A stretch of 64,000 nt of DNA. Origin: Cordylochernes scorpioides (taxonomy: Eukaryota > Arthropoda > Arachnida > Pseudoscorpiones > Chernetidae). The notes beneath the pieces are model-generated. The model did no database searches and had not been told where the DNA came from. It saw only the letters and a program-made list of their open reading frames with translations. The position numbers and the translations under genes are program-made. Position 1 is the stretch's first letter. Every line of letters starts with the position of its first letter. The stretch covers positions 73,245,006 to 73,309,005 of the forward strand of contig CP092877.1 of NCBI GenBank assembly GCA_030710605.1. Reading direction: 5' to 3'. Of this stretch, positions 21,050 to 31,473 are shown one piece after another.

Positions 21050-23290
21050 TGTTCTTTCAGCCAATACTGAGTCTCTAATTCATGAAATCAAATTTCTTTA
21101 CCAATAGCTTCTTTCCATTCTTTTTGCTTGATTGTACGAAACTGGATCTTCACCATTTGTAAACAAGCAATATACTGAATATAGTTCATAATCTTCTTGA
21201 TACTTTGGTGGTTTGATTATTCGACCCGATCTTGTTACACTTTCTTCTTTGTCTGATTGTTCTGATGTTTGTGGGGTTTCTTCCTCAACTTGAGATTCAG
21301 TTATTATTCTTTTAGGTTCTTTTTTGGTCTGAGATGATTTCCTTATCAAATTTAGTTAATGTTTCATCAAATGTTACATCTGTCGAAATCATTACTTTTA
21401 TCAGTTTAAGGATTCCAGATGCGATATCCGCTTCCACTGTATCCAACCATGATTGTTTATTTTGCTCTAGCATCTAGTTTTCTTGGTTTGGGTAGAATAA
21501 GTCTCAAAGCTCTTGAGCCAAAAAGCCTTAAGTTTGGCCAGGTTATTTTGTTTATACCATATGCTAGCCGGAGGTATTCCTTTGTTCGCACTTGTTGAAC
21601 TTCTGTTTCTGCCAACTTTGTTCTCACTTTATCAATCAATGTTCGGTTCATTCTTTCAGATGTGCCATTTTGTTGTGATGGTGAGGTATATTCTATTTGA
21701 ACATCTTTTGATCTTCAAAACTGTTTGAAGTTTCCTGATGAAAATTCCTTACCTTTATCTACTCCAATTTTTTCTTGTTATGTTGAGTCTTTATTAATCT
21801 GATAAAATCACTTATGTTTTTGTTCAGCTTCACATTTTGATTTGAGAAGTCACACTACTGCAAAGTGTAAGTAGTTATCTATTAGTACCTGAAAATATAT
21901 TTCTCCAGCATATGTTGGTGGATCAATTGGTTCTGATAAGTCTGAATGTATCATTTCTCCAATTTCCTTGGTTGTTCTCCCTTGGTTTTTCTCTAATGAT
22001 CTTTTTGTGCTTTTTTTTTTTCTTTGATACAGGTTTCACATTTCTCTTGTGAACTTGTTATCTTCCTAATTTCTTTAAACTGTATCTATTCAGATGTCCA
22101 ATCTTCTGTGTCACAATCAGTTTTGACTGTATGCGCTATAATACTTTCAGGAATACTGTCTATTTATATTTCAAGAGAGTACAAGTTTCTGTAATTATTA
22201 CACTTAAATTCATGGTTTCTTGTAAATATTTTTACTTCAAATTGTTTAAATATAACTTAATGTCCTTGTTTTGTTGACAAAAGTTGATACTTTTGCGGGT
22301 TAACACACAAAAATGGAATAAGCTAGGGCCTAAATTAAATGTACCTTAATACACAGAAGAGCGTACACTCAAGAGTACAACACGAACAACAAAAAGGAAA
22401 TAAATAAGAACTAGCGATTTATAAAATAAAATAAAAAAAGTACTTAGCTTTATTGTAGCGTTGGTAGGGATCGGATTCGGGGTTTCACAGGTATGCGAGG
22501 AGAAACACCAGACAAGCACATAGAGAACGCTTTAAGCGTCTCTACTCGAACACCACTCCACGACTCCTCGCATTCCGTTTCAACCCTCTTTTTTGTACAA
22601 ACATGGCCACATTGGTCCAATGACGTGGGAGATCAGTTCACACTTAACAAATAAACAACATTCTTCCTACATAACTGAGATTAAAACTGCTATGTTTGTC
22701 AAATAATTTGACACTGTAATTTGTCTTACTTTTGTAAGTGCAAAGTCAAACTGCTTTTCACATGTGTAGACACGTGGTGCACTTACAGTAAAAGGCAGTA
22801 GCCTACTTCTACCCACCATGATTATCATGGCCTGTACCATGTGTACTAGGGATAAGCAAACAAAAAATTGTCTTACTGGCAACAAGTTCTGTTTAATGCC
22901 ATCAATTATTATTTCATGGTTTGCTATATTGGGATATTATTGATTTTTTTTTACATTCAAATTTCCACTTACTGATGTCTTTTCACCATTAGCTATATGA
23001 ATTTCAACTTTATGTTCTAAAATTTTCACATCTGTTTCATTTATTTTTCTAATTCCATTTTTTTGATCAGGTTCTGTGTTTGATCTTGAGTCTAAAATGA
23101 TCATTGCTATCTATAGCATTCATTGCTACAAATGATAGTTTGTCATCCATCTGATAGGCTTGTTGTCTAGGTCGACTGTCTCTTTCATTTCTCTCTTTTT
23201 GTGTTTGATTCTTTTTCTCTTTTGAAAAATTTCTTTTTACTTCTACATTTTGTAGCCTTATCTTACCACAATTATAACATGTGAATGATC
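21050..23290 (-). pseudogene. Ty1/Copia-type retrotransposon relic, minus strand
   Basis: From right to left: a gag zinc-knuckle start (FTCYNCGKI at about 23285-23255) with a downstream SFVAMNAIDSNDH segment; degenerate integrase (22140-21660); an integrase end MNRTLIDKVRTKLAETEVQQ and ILPKPRKLDARAK (21651-21457); and the linker before RT, RSGRIIKPPKYQEDYEL (about 21230-21180). Stops, frameshifts, a SINE tail (22725-22862) and a roughly 350-bp insert of unknown nature (about 22310-22670) interrupt it. RT and RNase H are not seen. Confidence 0.65.
22725..22862 (+). mobile_element. SINE family A, 5'-truncated copy
   Basis: Has only the palindromic and tail domains (gtaagtgcaaagtcaaactg, atgattatcatggcctgtac, actagggataagcaaa). 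It lies within the Copia relic. Confidence 0.7.
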
Positions 23291-23299
23291 CAAATGATT

Positions 23300-23530
23300 C
23301 CAAAATAAATGGCCGCCTCTGACATGAGGAACAGAAGCCATGTGCAGCCGCTCCTAACATGGAGTACAAATGCTGTTCATCCTGTATCCCTAGATTAGGA
23401 GCCCTACAGGGTATTATCAGCCGGGCCAGCTGAGCCCAGGTTTTTTAGTGAGCTTGTTACTGCTCCCCCTCCTCCTCCTCTACCTACCATGATTTTCATG
23501 GCCTGTACCACATGTACTAGGGATAATAAT
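23300..23530 (+). repeat. Repeat R1 copy with a SINE tail fragment
   Basis: atggccgcctctgacatgag to gagcttgttactgctccccc, joined to a SINE-A tail fragment (accatgattttcatggcctg, actagggataataa) at about 23487-23530. Confidence 0.6.
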
Positions 23531-23636
23531 AATTTAAAAACACCTCTTGCTTCCCAAGTTGGAAAACATTACTTTTTTTTCCTAGGATGAGTAGAGTGAT
23601 GGGTGGGTGTTGTTGATGAGAGGTTTGTGTTTGCAG

Positions 23637-23749
23637 CCCACCCCAGCTGCCTCAAATATTCTGTGGAATTGACCACAAGGATCCAGAATGCCAGGTGGCA
23701 ATGCTTTGAATGCAAAACTTGTACAGTCTGCAACACACGAGGGGATTTA
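23637..23749 (+). CDS. KAT6: KAT6 exon 3: end of PHD1 and start of PHD2
   Basis: Acceptor gtgtttgcag|, donor TTA|GTAAGT. The 1 nt carried from exon 2 completes an Ala codon, and the exon ends in phase 0. Residues 153-190: [20 protein letters not shown], then [11 protein letters not shown]. Human KAT6A has HPSCLKFSPELT..LRWQCIECKTCS. This supplies the His and Cys ligands of PHD1 and the first pair of PHD2. Confidence 0.96.
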
Positions 23750-23810
23750 GTAAGTTTTTATCTTTCTATGTGTTTGTTATGGCATCATTTTACCTGGTTT
23801 GTGTGTGTAG

Positions 23811-23892
23811 GAATTGTTGTTATATTGTGAATGCTGTGATCGGTCCTCCCACATGGGCTGTTTGGACCCTCCACTAGACAAGATGCCCAAAG
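23811..23892 (+). CDS. KAT6: KAT6 exon 4: PHD2 core
   Basis: The preceding intron is only 61 nt. Residues 191-217 read [20 protein letters not shown] then PLDKMPK, matching human [20 protein letters not shown]..MPKG. Donor AAAG|GTAACT leaves 1 nt that completes the Gly of MPKG with exon 5. Confidence 0.95.
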
Positions 23893-23936
23893 GTAACTTT
23901 TTCTCCCTCAACTTTCTTTTTATATACACCAATACC

Positions 23937-24148
23937 TCGCTTTGCGTTGTTTCGTTTTGCGTTTTTTTTTTTTTTTTTTTTTTTTTTTGAAGTTGCGTTG
24001 TTTTGGATTCGAGTCTTTAATTTTTTTTTTTTTTGAATTTTTTCCTAAAATATGGCAACACCTTTGTTTTTGATTGTGCCTTCACATATTTTCACTTTGC
24101 GTCGTGTTTTTTTAGAACGTAACCCCGACGCAAAGCGAGGTATGGGTG
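23937..24148. mobile_element. MITE family M5, copy 2
   Basis: Ends caccaatacctcgctttgc and gcaaagcgaggtatgggtg, flanked by TA; long T-runs in the middle. Inserted 44 bp downstream of the exon 4 donor. Confidence 0.65.
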
Positions 24149-24220
24149 TATTATTATTTTTTTAAAATCAAAATGCAGTATACCAATCGCTCTTTTATTG
24201 CACATATGCGCATATATATG

Positions 24221-24541
24221 AGGGGGTTGGTGGAAGGCTGATTTAAACCGTTGGTTTTCGACCGCTACGACCCGGGTTCGATTCCCGCATTGGGCACTTT
24301 TTTCTGATTAAAAAAAAATTGAAAATGCTCCAATGGCCTCCGATTCTTGCAAAAGTACAACCCCACCAGCGACTGCAAGTAACCAAACGGGGCTTTGACA
24401 CATTTGTAAGTGCAAAGTCAAACTGCTTTTCACATGTGTAGACATGTGGTGCACTTACAGTAAAAAAAAAAAGCAGTTGCCTACTTCTACCCACCATGAT
24501 TATCATGGTTTGTTCCTTGTGTACTAGGGATAAGCAAAAAA
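24221..24541 (+). mobile_element. tRNA-derived SINE (family A), near full length
   Basis: Head gggggttggtggaaggctga, B box gggttcgattcccgc, central domain caaccccaccagcgactgca, palindromes cacatgtgtagacatgtg and accatgattatcatgg, tail actagggataagcaaaaaaa. At about 320 bp it is the best template for the family. Confidence 0.85.
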
Positions 24542-24551
24542 ATATATATAT

Positions 24552-24843
24552 ATGTGACAATATAATAATAAGGTGGGGAAAGAGAAATAATCACACCACA
24601 AGTTGGAAGAGGAACCCAGGCAACCAGAGAGAGATGGGCCCGACAACGCTAAGCGGCCGGCCGTTCGTATTGCACACAAAATCACCAACTGTCTTAATTA
24701 GTCCTGAGGTTCCAAGAAACGCCCCTGTGGTCGCCCCCTGGAATGTCGCTGGTGTCTCAAATGACCGGACTTTAGCTGCTGTCTCTCTCTTTGGGTTGAC
24801 TGTAGGTTTGCTTTATTATTCCTGGAAGAGTATATATTATGAC
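24552..24843 (-). repeat. Candidate solo LTR (copy 1)
   Basis: Termini tgtgacaatataataa and attatgaca face each other around a body shared with 54180-54470 (gttgactgtaggttt, ttattattcctggaagag, atattatgaca). On the minus strand it begins TGTCATAATAT and carries an aataataaa signal. No internal region adjoins it. Confidence 0.5.
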
Positions 24844-25011
24844 ATATATATATATGCGTTCAAAGCATCCTCAACATGTCACCAAGTACTTCCACTGCAA
24901 GCATTGCAACTTCCAAGCTCTTCGATCCTCGCAAATAGATCATCATCAATGTAGAGATGAATGTCATAATACACGTCTGTGAACCACCAATCAAGAGACA
25001 AAGACAAAATT

Positions 25012-25178
25012 CAGTAGAACCTTTCTTTAGCAGACACCTCTCTACAAAGGACAGTTTTAATTTGAAAAATTACCATTCTTACTATTTAGCAACTCTCCAG
25101 TAAAGAGGACACTGCTCCCTAAAGGACAGTTTGACTATGCAATTAAGTGTTGTTCTTTACAGGGAGGTAGTTCTACTG
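25012..25178. mobile_element. MITE family M2
   Basis: Ends cagtagaacctttctt and ggaggtagttctactg with internal cacctctctacaaagga..ccctaaaggacagtttgac. Other copies: 33946-34122, 37681-37862; partial copies at 33173-33235, 26036-26130 and 26878-26915. TIRs of this type are typical of pogo/Tigger MITEs. Confidence 0.65.
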
Positions 25179-25204
25179 TATTCACCTGATGTATGGCTAT
25201 GCTC

Positions 25205-25357
25205 ACAGGGCTCTGGCACATTTGTAAGTGCAAAGTCAAACTGCTTTTCACATGTGTAGACATGTGGTGCACTTACAGTAAAAGCAGTCGACTCCACTTC
25301 TATCCACCATGATTATCGTGGCCTGTATAACGTGTACTAGGGATAGGCAAAAAAAAA
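25205..25357 (+). mobile_element. 5'-truncated SINE family A with a 12-bp target duplication
   Basis: Target duplication atggctatgctc at 25193-25204 and 25358-25369. The copy begins in the central domain (gggctctggcacatttgt). Confidence 0.75.
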
Positions 25358-25589
25358 ATGGCTATGCTCTTAACCCAATCCTTCAACTCTTTTATAGCAT
25401 TTTTTTTTCTCTCTGTCAAAGATAGCAGCTGGGATTGCAGGGATGAATGATGTCTTTTCTGGTTGATGAGAAACATTTGCATATGTGACATAGAGCTTTG
25501 AACTTGTGGAATTTGTGTAATCTTTACACAACGGGATAAGAAACAACAACAGAACTTTAAACAATTTCAATATTGAAATACCTTCTTCT

Positions 25590-25860
25590 TCTTCTTTCTT
25601 ATCTCCACACTGGGTGAAGTAGAATGCGCCTGCCTTTGTCATTAAGACTAGGAGCACTACTCAGTGGCAAGCCGACTTGGCTTCAAAATAAATGGCCACT
25701 TCTGACATGAGAAACAGACGCCATGTGCAGCCACTCCTAACATGGAGTACAAACGCTGCTCATCCTGTATCCCTGGATTAGGAGCCCTAATAGGGTACTA
25801 TCAGCCGGGCCAGCTGAGTCCTGGTTTTTTAGTCGAGCTTGTTACTGTTCCCCCTCCTCC
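25590..25860 (+). repeat. Repeat R1 copy
   Basis: Runs from cttatctccacactgggtga through gtatccctggattaggagcc to gcttgttactgttccccctc. It lies between the arms of the inverted duplication at 25045-25345 and 25865-26140. Confidence 0.6.
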
Positions 25861-25864
25861 TTTT

Positions 25865-26140
25865 TTGACTTATCCGTAGTACACATGATACAGGCCATGA
25901 TAATCATGGTGGATCGAAGTAGGCGACTGTTTTTACTGTTAGTACACCACATGTCTACACATGTGAAAAGCAGTTTGACTTTGCACTTACAAATGTGCCA
26001 GAGCCCTGTGAGCATATAGCCATACATCAGGTGAATACAGTAGAACTACCTCCCTGTAAAGGACAACACCTAATTGTAGAGCCAAACTGTCCTTTAGGGA
26101 GAGGTGTCCTCTTTACTGGAGAGTTACTGGCTTGGGACCG
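25865..26140. repeat. Right arm of an inverted duplication (left arm about 25045-25345)
   Basis: The MITE M2 end, the intervening tacatcaggtgaatacagta and the truncated SINE all reappear inverted, including the breakpoint gagcatatagccatacatca. The arms are about 280 bp, separated by about 520 bp. The SINE junction is shared by both arms, so the duplication happened after the SINE insertion. Confidence 0.75.
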
Positions 26141-26211
26141 GCAAGGGAGGAATTAGAACCACAGTCAAATACCTCGATTCCAAAGTAAAACTGTATGTTT
26201 GTGTGTTCCAG

Positions 26212-26356
26212 GCTCTTGGGTATGTAAAGAGTGCTGTTCCGTGAACAGTGCTGGTAATACTCCACGTTCCCAAAGGAACAGGTCAAAACCCCAGCAGCAG
26301 AGAACAAGTACATTGAGAACTCCCAGGTCTCCTTCTTGTACAGAATCACTTGTAAC
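26212..26356 (+). CDS. KAT6: KAT6 exon 5: end of PHD2 and basic linker
   Basis: Acceptor gtgtgttccag|. Residues 218-265 start GSWVCKECC, the last Cys pair of PHD2 (human GMWICQICRP). A Ser/Arg/Gln-rich linker follows (SAGNTPRSQRNRSKPQQQRT). The donor is taken as GTAAC|GTGAGT because reading on gives an immediate TGA. It leaves 2 nt. Confidence 0.85.
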
Positions 26357-26415
26357 GTGAGTTGGCGCTGCGCAAGGGACAGAACGGCAGGTAGACTGAT
26401 CTCTTTGTTTTGCAG

Positions 26416-26469
26416 GTCCAATACCTCATCAAACTGTGATCATCATTCATTGTCAACACCACAGAAAAA
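26416..26469 (+). CDS. KAT6: KAT6 exon 6: short linker exon
   Basis: 54 nt between ttttgcag| and AAAAA|GTAAGT. The upstream intron is just 59 nt. Residues 266-283 read SNTSSNCDHHSLSTPQK. Entry (2+1) and exit (2 nt) phases fit both neighbours, which is the main support; the sequence is a poorly conserved linker. Confidence 0.75.
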
Positions 26470-26633
26470 GTAAGTATTTGACCATCTTATCCCACCCTTT
26501 ACATATGGTATAAGTAGACCAGTGGTCTGCAAACTGCAGCTCTTTGGATGTGAAGCTGTGTCTCTTTAGTTCCATATGCAAATACTTATTTATGCGAGAA
26601 GTAAGTCAATATGTAATGAAATACAGTGGTACC

Positions 26634-26872
26634 TCGACATACGAGTTTAATTCGTTCTGCAACCTTGCTCGTATCTTGAATTACTCGTATCTCGAAGCAA
26701 ATTTCCCCATACAAAATTCCCATTCAAAATCACAGATTAATATCTTCAACACTACCGAACCGAACTCGTATCTCGAATTTCGCTCGTAACTCAAAGCAAA
26801 AAATCACTTGCTCGTCGGCTCGTATCTCGAAAAACTTGTATGTTGGGGCGCTCGTATGTCGAGGTACCACTG
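26634..26872. mobile_element. MITE family M3 (cagtggtacctcgacatacg TIR)
   Basis: Left end cagtggtacctcgacatacg and right end cgtatgtcgaggtaccactg are exact inverted repeats flanked by TA. Internal ctcgtatctcgaa words repeat the TIR theme. Confidence 0.75.
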
Positions 26873-27299
26873 TACAGTAGAACTACTTCCCCCTAAAGGA
26901 TGTAATTCTACTGTCCTCAAAGCTTATATCCATATTTCATCTAAAAATACCCATTCCAAGAGTCTATCAACAGTATCACTATAAAAGGAAGATCAAATAA
27001 TGCGATATAACAGCGGAATGGTAGTTTAAACTAGCGAAACCGCTGGGAGGGTTCACCACTGATGAGCCGGGCCCTCCTATTAGTTTTTCCATTGCAGTAA
27101 GGGCAGTAGAAATTGTTTAATTTTAAAAAGAATCTTACGCGTCTTTAATAGTTTCTAATTTTCATAACAGATGCCGAGCTTTAGTGCATCGTAATACTAT
27201 TTATTGTTGGCTATAAAAACTTTTTGTGGCTCTTTGTAATTTGGAAAATTGTAATTTTTGACTCTTCCGACTCAAAAGATTGCTGACCCCTGTAATAGG

Positions 27300-27540
27300 C
27301 GATCCAGGGGGACAGTTAGCGAATGCCTCTTACTGTGCCACATGCAGAAGGCAGTTCAACTCTTTGGCATTTTGCAAGCTGCTAGGGCCCTGTGTGGTTA
27401 CTTGACATTCATTGGTTGGGGTTGGATTTGTACCTGAATTAGGGGCCATTGAAACAGCAAGCAAAAAAAAGTGCTCAACATTGATTTTGATTCCTGGTTG
27501 GATCACTCCAACTGGCGACATCAAAGACTTTCAACTTCTT
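27300..27540 (-). mobile_element. Old, diverged SINE family A copy
   Basis: Recognisable by cactgtgccacatg-like, cagttcaactct, agggccctgtgtggttactt, gacattcattggttggggtt and gggccattg..aaaaaaagtgc words in SINE order on the minus strand. Strongly diverged from the other copies. Confidence 0.5.
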
Positions 27541-27653
27541 TAAGTTTTGTCTATGAGAATATTTAGACTTGGAGAGTTTGTACTTTCTTGAATTAAAAAA
27601 AAAAAATTTTCATTGAATTAGTGAATTGTAAAGATAGAGGCTGCCTGGCCGGT

Positions 27654-27769
27654 ATTCATATTTCTTGAAATAAAAGACACTTCAGCCAGTAAATCTTTTT
27701 ATTGTCTTGACGTTTCGACAATAAAAAGATTTACTGGCCGAAGTGTCTTTTATTTCAAGAAATATGAAT
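27654..27769. repeat. Near-perfect hairpin, 53-bp arms, 10-nt loop
   Basis: Arms 27654-27706 and 27717-27769 differ at one position (ttcagccag versus ctggccgaa); loop ttgacgtttc. It ends 78 nt before the exon 7 acceptor, so the transcript can form a very stable stem next to that splice site. Confidence 0.85.
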
Positions 27770-27847
27770 TAGTGAAGTGTAGGTTTCTGTCTTTCCCTTT
27801 GGGTTTTTGTTGAGTGGCTGCTGAGATCCTGGTGTGTGTGGTTGCAG

Positions 27848-28998
27848 ACAAGGGAATTTCCGTAAGCCATCTGTAAAACACATCCCCATCACCAAACGGA
27901 AGCGACTGTCTTCGGACTCCTCAAGCGATGGTAAATGTCTCTCTAGCTTGCCGGAGGTCAAGAACAGCAAGCCCCGTGGGCTCATCGATGGCTTGACCAA
28001 ATTCTTCACCCCCACCAATAAGCGGAAGACCCGGGTGGCCATAGCCTCTCCACTCACACCACCAGCGCAAGGGAATGTGCCAGTAGCAGCGAAGGAAAGT
28101 GAGAGTAAAAACATTCCTAAAGCCCCAGAGAAGATCCCTGTTGCCGCCACCACCACCAGCAGAGTTCCTGTGGACAAGGCCAAGAACTTGCCTCCACCCA
28201 GTGAGAAGGCTGCTGCTAAGGCACCCATCGTGGTGTCTACGGACAAATCCAAGGCAGATCCTGCCGATAAGAGTAATAAAACCACACCAGCAGCCCCGGG
28301 GTATTCCAAGGTCCTGGGACTCCGAAGTCCTCCCATTCTGAAAGTCAGTCCTCCCCCACCCCCCTCCATCTCCTCCATGTCCAGCACCTCCTCTTCCTCG
28401 TCCACCACCTCGCTGTCGGAGACCTCTCTCCAGCATGGCACCAGTGGCCAGCTCAAGTCACTCTTTGACGGCCTCTCTCACCTCTATACCACCCCTGGGG
28501 ACTCGCGTAAGAGGGATAGCAAGGCTGCTTCACCCAACTATGCTCCCCCCAAGAGGGTTCGCAAGAGCACATCCTCAACAGAGCACTCAGTGGCCAACTC
28601 CCCTGATGCCAAACCCCCCTCAGCATCCAATCCTCAGAGCCCTGTGCCTCCAGTTGAGGAGAAGCCAGTGGTAGAACCAGAGCCAGTAGTGGAGCAGCCA
28701 GTGGTCAAAGTGGTGAAGAACAAAGTCCGCAGCTCCTCCCAGTCCCCGAAGAGGACTCGATCTCCGACTGGACCTCGAGAGACTGTCCCTAAACCTGCAG
28801 TGGTGGTGGTAGCAGCCCCTCCTGTTGTGGCAGTGGCATCGCCTCCCCCAGCTGCCAGCCCTCCACCCCCAACACCTCCTGTGGTCTTGCCACCTGTTGA
28901 GGAACCTGTTGTTCCCGTGCAAACTGAGGAGCCAGCTGCTCCTCCACCGGAGATAGTGACGACACCACCACCAAAGCTGAAGAAAAAGGCCAAGCTGG
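27848..28998 (+). CDS. KAT6: KAT6 exon 7: central linker with conserved KAT6 motifs
   Basis: Acceptor gtggttgcag|, donor CTGG|GTAAGC; 1,151 nt. Residues 284-667 contain RGLIDGLTKFFTP, identical in spirit to human KGLIDGLTKFFTP, and GQLKSLFDGLSHLYTT followed by YAPPKRVRKS, matching the KAT6B motif. Otherwise the region is Pro/Ser/Ala/Lys-rich and low-complexity, with predicted disorder. It separates the PHD readers from the MYST domain. The open frame runs past the donor to 29123, but homology requires the splice at 28998. Confidence 0.92.
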
Positions 28999-29174
28999 GT
29001 AAGCGCAAGCTGCGCATAGCGTCCCCCAATCCCCCCCCGCATCGCACTGCACATTCCCTTGCCGCTTATTCCCCGGTGTGCATGGTGTTCCCCTCCACTA
29101 TCCCCCCTGCTGCTGCACCCTAGTCAAATTAAATGGAGAAACGACAAATTAACCTGGGTGTGTTGACTGTCCAG

Positions 29175-29275
29175 ATGGAGCCGCAGATATATCACTTCCA
29201 CCCCCACCTTTGCCTCCTGGAGTCACTGAGAAAGATCATGCTCTTTTCAAAAAAGCGCAAGCTCATGCATTGGTG
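29175..29275 (+). CDS. KAT6: KAT6 exon 8: linker before MYST
   Basis: Acceptor actgtccag|, donor TTGGTG|GTAAGC. Residues 668-701 include DISLPPPPLPPGVTEKDHAL then FKKAQAHAL, matching the conserved VTEEDLDVFKQAQE segment of KAT6B. Ends in phase 0. Confidence 0.92.
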
Positions 29276-29495
29276 GTAAGCTGAGGGTGCTTTATTTCTA
29301 AAGCTCGGGTAAATTTGCTGAACTCAAGTTTGTTGGGACCTATGGGTTAAATGTCTTCAGCCTCATTTTAGACAAATAAGCATGAGAAGAGCATTCCCTA
29401 TCACAAGTTTTAATAAGATGTCCAGCTCTTCCTAAACCACAAGAGGGAGGATCATGTATGGGATCAGCTCAACTCATAACCTTGTGCTGTTGCAG

Positions 29496-29614
29496 TCCAT
29501 GGGAGAGAACTCAGTGTCTGAGCAGCCACAAGGTCGCTGCCCAGCTGCCATAGAGTTTGGAACCTATGAGATCCAGACTTGGTATTCCTCCCCTTACCCC
29601 CAGGAATATGCCAG
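29496..29614 (+). CDS. KAT6: KAT6 exon 9: MYST domain start
   Basis: Residues 702-740 end with [20 protein letters not shown] then PQEYA, nearly identical to human KAT6[22 protein letters not shown]. Donor CCAG|GTGAGT leaves 2 nt, completing the Arg with exon 10. Confidence 0.97.
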
Positions 29615-29712
29615 GTGAGTGTTCAATATCTGGACATCTCTCTCTCACATCTACAGAATGGATAGAGCAACTGTAAACATGAAGATGCAATCTCTTGGCA
29701 CTATAAATGTGA

Positions 29713-30174
<462 letters not shown>

Positions 30175-30260
30175 TAAAGTGGTCTTATTGCTTTAGAACT
30201 TGGTTTTATAATAATGGTCTTTTATGCTTCAACAAAGCAAACCAGGGTTAAGCTTATTGT

Positions 30261-30539
30261 GTTGTTGTTTTTTATCCCCTTGTGTAAAGATTACACGAAT
30301 TCCATGAGTTCATGCTCCTCGAGCTGTTTTATGATAAGCAGTGGCCTCTCCCAAAGGTCCTGTTTAGGGCATCTAATGCAAGCCAAAAATGTGTTCTGGA
30401 GCTTCAGGTTCCAAGCTACATTTTGGGCAAGTGGGGTAGATTTTGTTATTATTTTCTATCTTCAATGGCTTGAGATGGCCTGTTCTAAATCTTGTTAGTG
30501 TTGTTTGATGCTGTCTATTTCTGATGTTCAGAGCTCCTC
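30261..30539 (-). mobile_element. LINE 3' end, family C, with an 11-bp target duplication
   Basis: Target duplication aagcttattgt at 30250-30260 and 30540-30550. The minus strand reads the family-C ORF2 tail (RTGHLK..HILACI..) then a stop and gataaaaaacaacaac. 5'-truncated. Inserted 107 bp downstream of the exon 11 donor. Confidence 0.8.
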
Positions 30540-30559
30540 AAGCTTATTGTACAACCCTG

Positions 30560-31260
30560 AATTGCTTCGTTGGTATTACTAAATTATAAGTCAGGGATAA
30601 GCACGTTTATTATAATGATATTCAGTTTTATAATGCTAAACTTTGGTTTTAAATGGTTTTGCTAAACCCCTGTACTTCGAACCCATTTTCCTGTTTTGCA
30701 AAGCTACTTCTCTAAAGGGCTTAGAACTTTAGAACTAGGCTTTAGAACTTGGTTTTATATATAATGGTCTTTTACACTTCTCAATGAAGCAATCCAAGGT
30801 GAGGTTTCTTGCACAACTCTGGATTGCTTCGTTGGTATTATTAAATTTAAGTCTGGGATAAAACATACGTTTATTATAATGGTATTTGGTTTTAAAAGGT
30901 CTCGCTAAACCCCTGTACTTTGAACCCATTTTTTTTTTTTGTTTTGCAAAACTACTTCTCTAGAGAACTAATTACCTGTTTTATAAGTGGTCTTAATGCT
31001 TTAGAACTTTGTTTTATAATGGTCTTTTTACTTGGTTTTATGGCATTTTATGAAGGCCTTACAAGGAACTCTGAAATGTGGCTGACTAACAGGGCAATGA
31101 CACCCCCCTTTCCATGGTGAACATGACATCACCACAAACACTTGGTTTTATAATGCTAAACTTTGGTTTTAAGTGGTATTGCTAAATCCCTGTACTTTGA
31201 ACCCATTTTCCTGTTTTGCCAAGTGCTCCATCACCTTAAATTGCAAGCCACCAGGTGGTA
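30560..31260. repeat. Intron repeat block (ttttataatggtctttta words)
   Basis: Several diverged copies of ttggttttataatggtcttt, gcttcgttggtatta.taaa and cccctgtactttgaacccat spaced by 100-300 bp. Origin unknown, probably old TIR elements. Confidence 0.45.
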
Positions 31261-31473
31261 ACTTCTAAAAAGTTAACAAATTTGTTCCGGTGCCCTAGAA
31301 ATCAGCACCTGCCATAAGTTTGATAAAATCTTTATGTATGCTGACAATGATCTTGCTCAGTTATCCTTTGTCCACACCCATGTTCCAGCTGTTGAATTTT
31401 GTCCTTGTACAGCATCAGGTCTCTTTATTATTTTCAATTTTATTTGTGGTTGATAAGGCACAATTTGGATTAT

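Larger units (their letters stand above)
18935..23636 (+). other. KAT6 intron 2 (4.7 kb)
   Basis: Contains a 40-bp-arm hairpin (19968-20084), AT-rich low-complexity DNA (about 19540-20420), a fold-back element (20735-20945), a Copia-type relic (about 21050-23290, minus) with inserts, and repeat R1 (23300-23490). 19100-19200 holds a diverged M2-like segment. Confidence 0.7.

Noticed and set aside
24240..24300. Functional tRNA gene in SINE heads
   Set aside because: A B-box-like motif is present but the cloverleaf does not close and the sequence continues into the SINE body; all copies behave as dispersed repeats.
27755..28456. 233-residue minus-strand frame opposite exon 7
   Set aside because: Same reason: mirrors the Lys/Pro/Ala-rich sense sequence and begins in intron.
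28620..29054. Minus-strand open frames of 137-144 residues opposite KAT6 exon 7
   Set aside because: Antisense shadows of a Pro/Ser/Val-rich coding exon; composition is explained by the sense codons.
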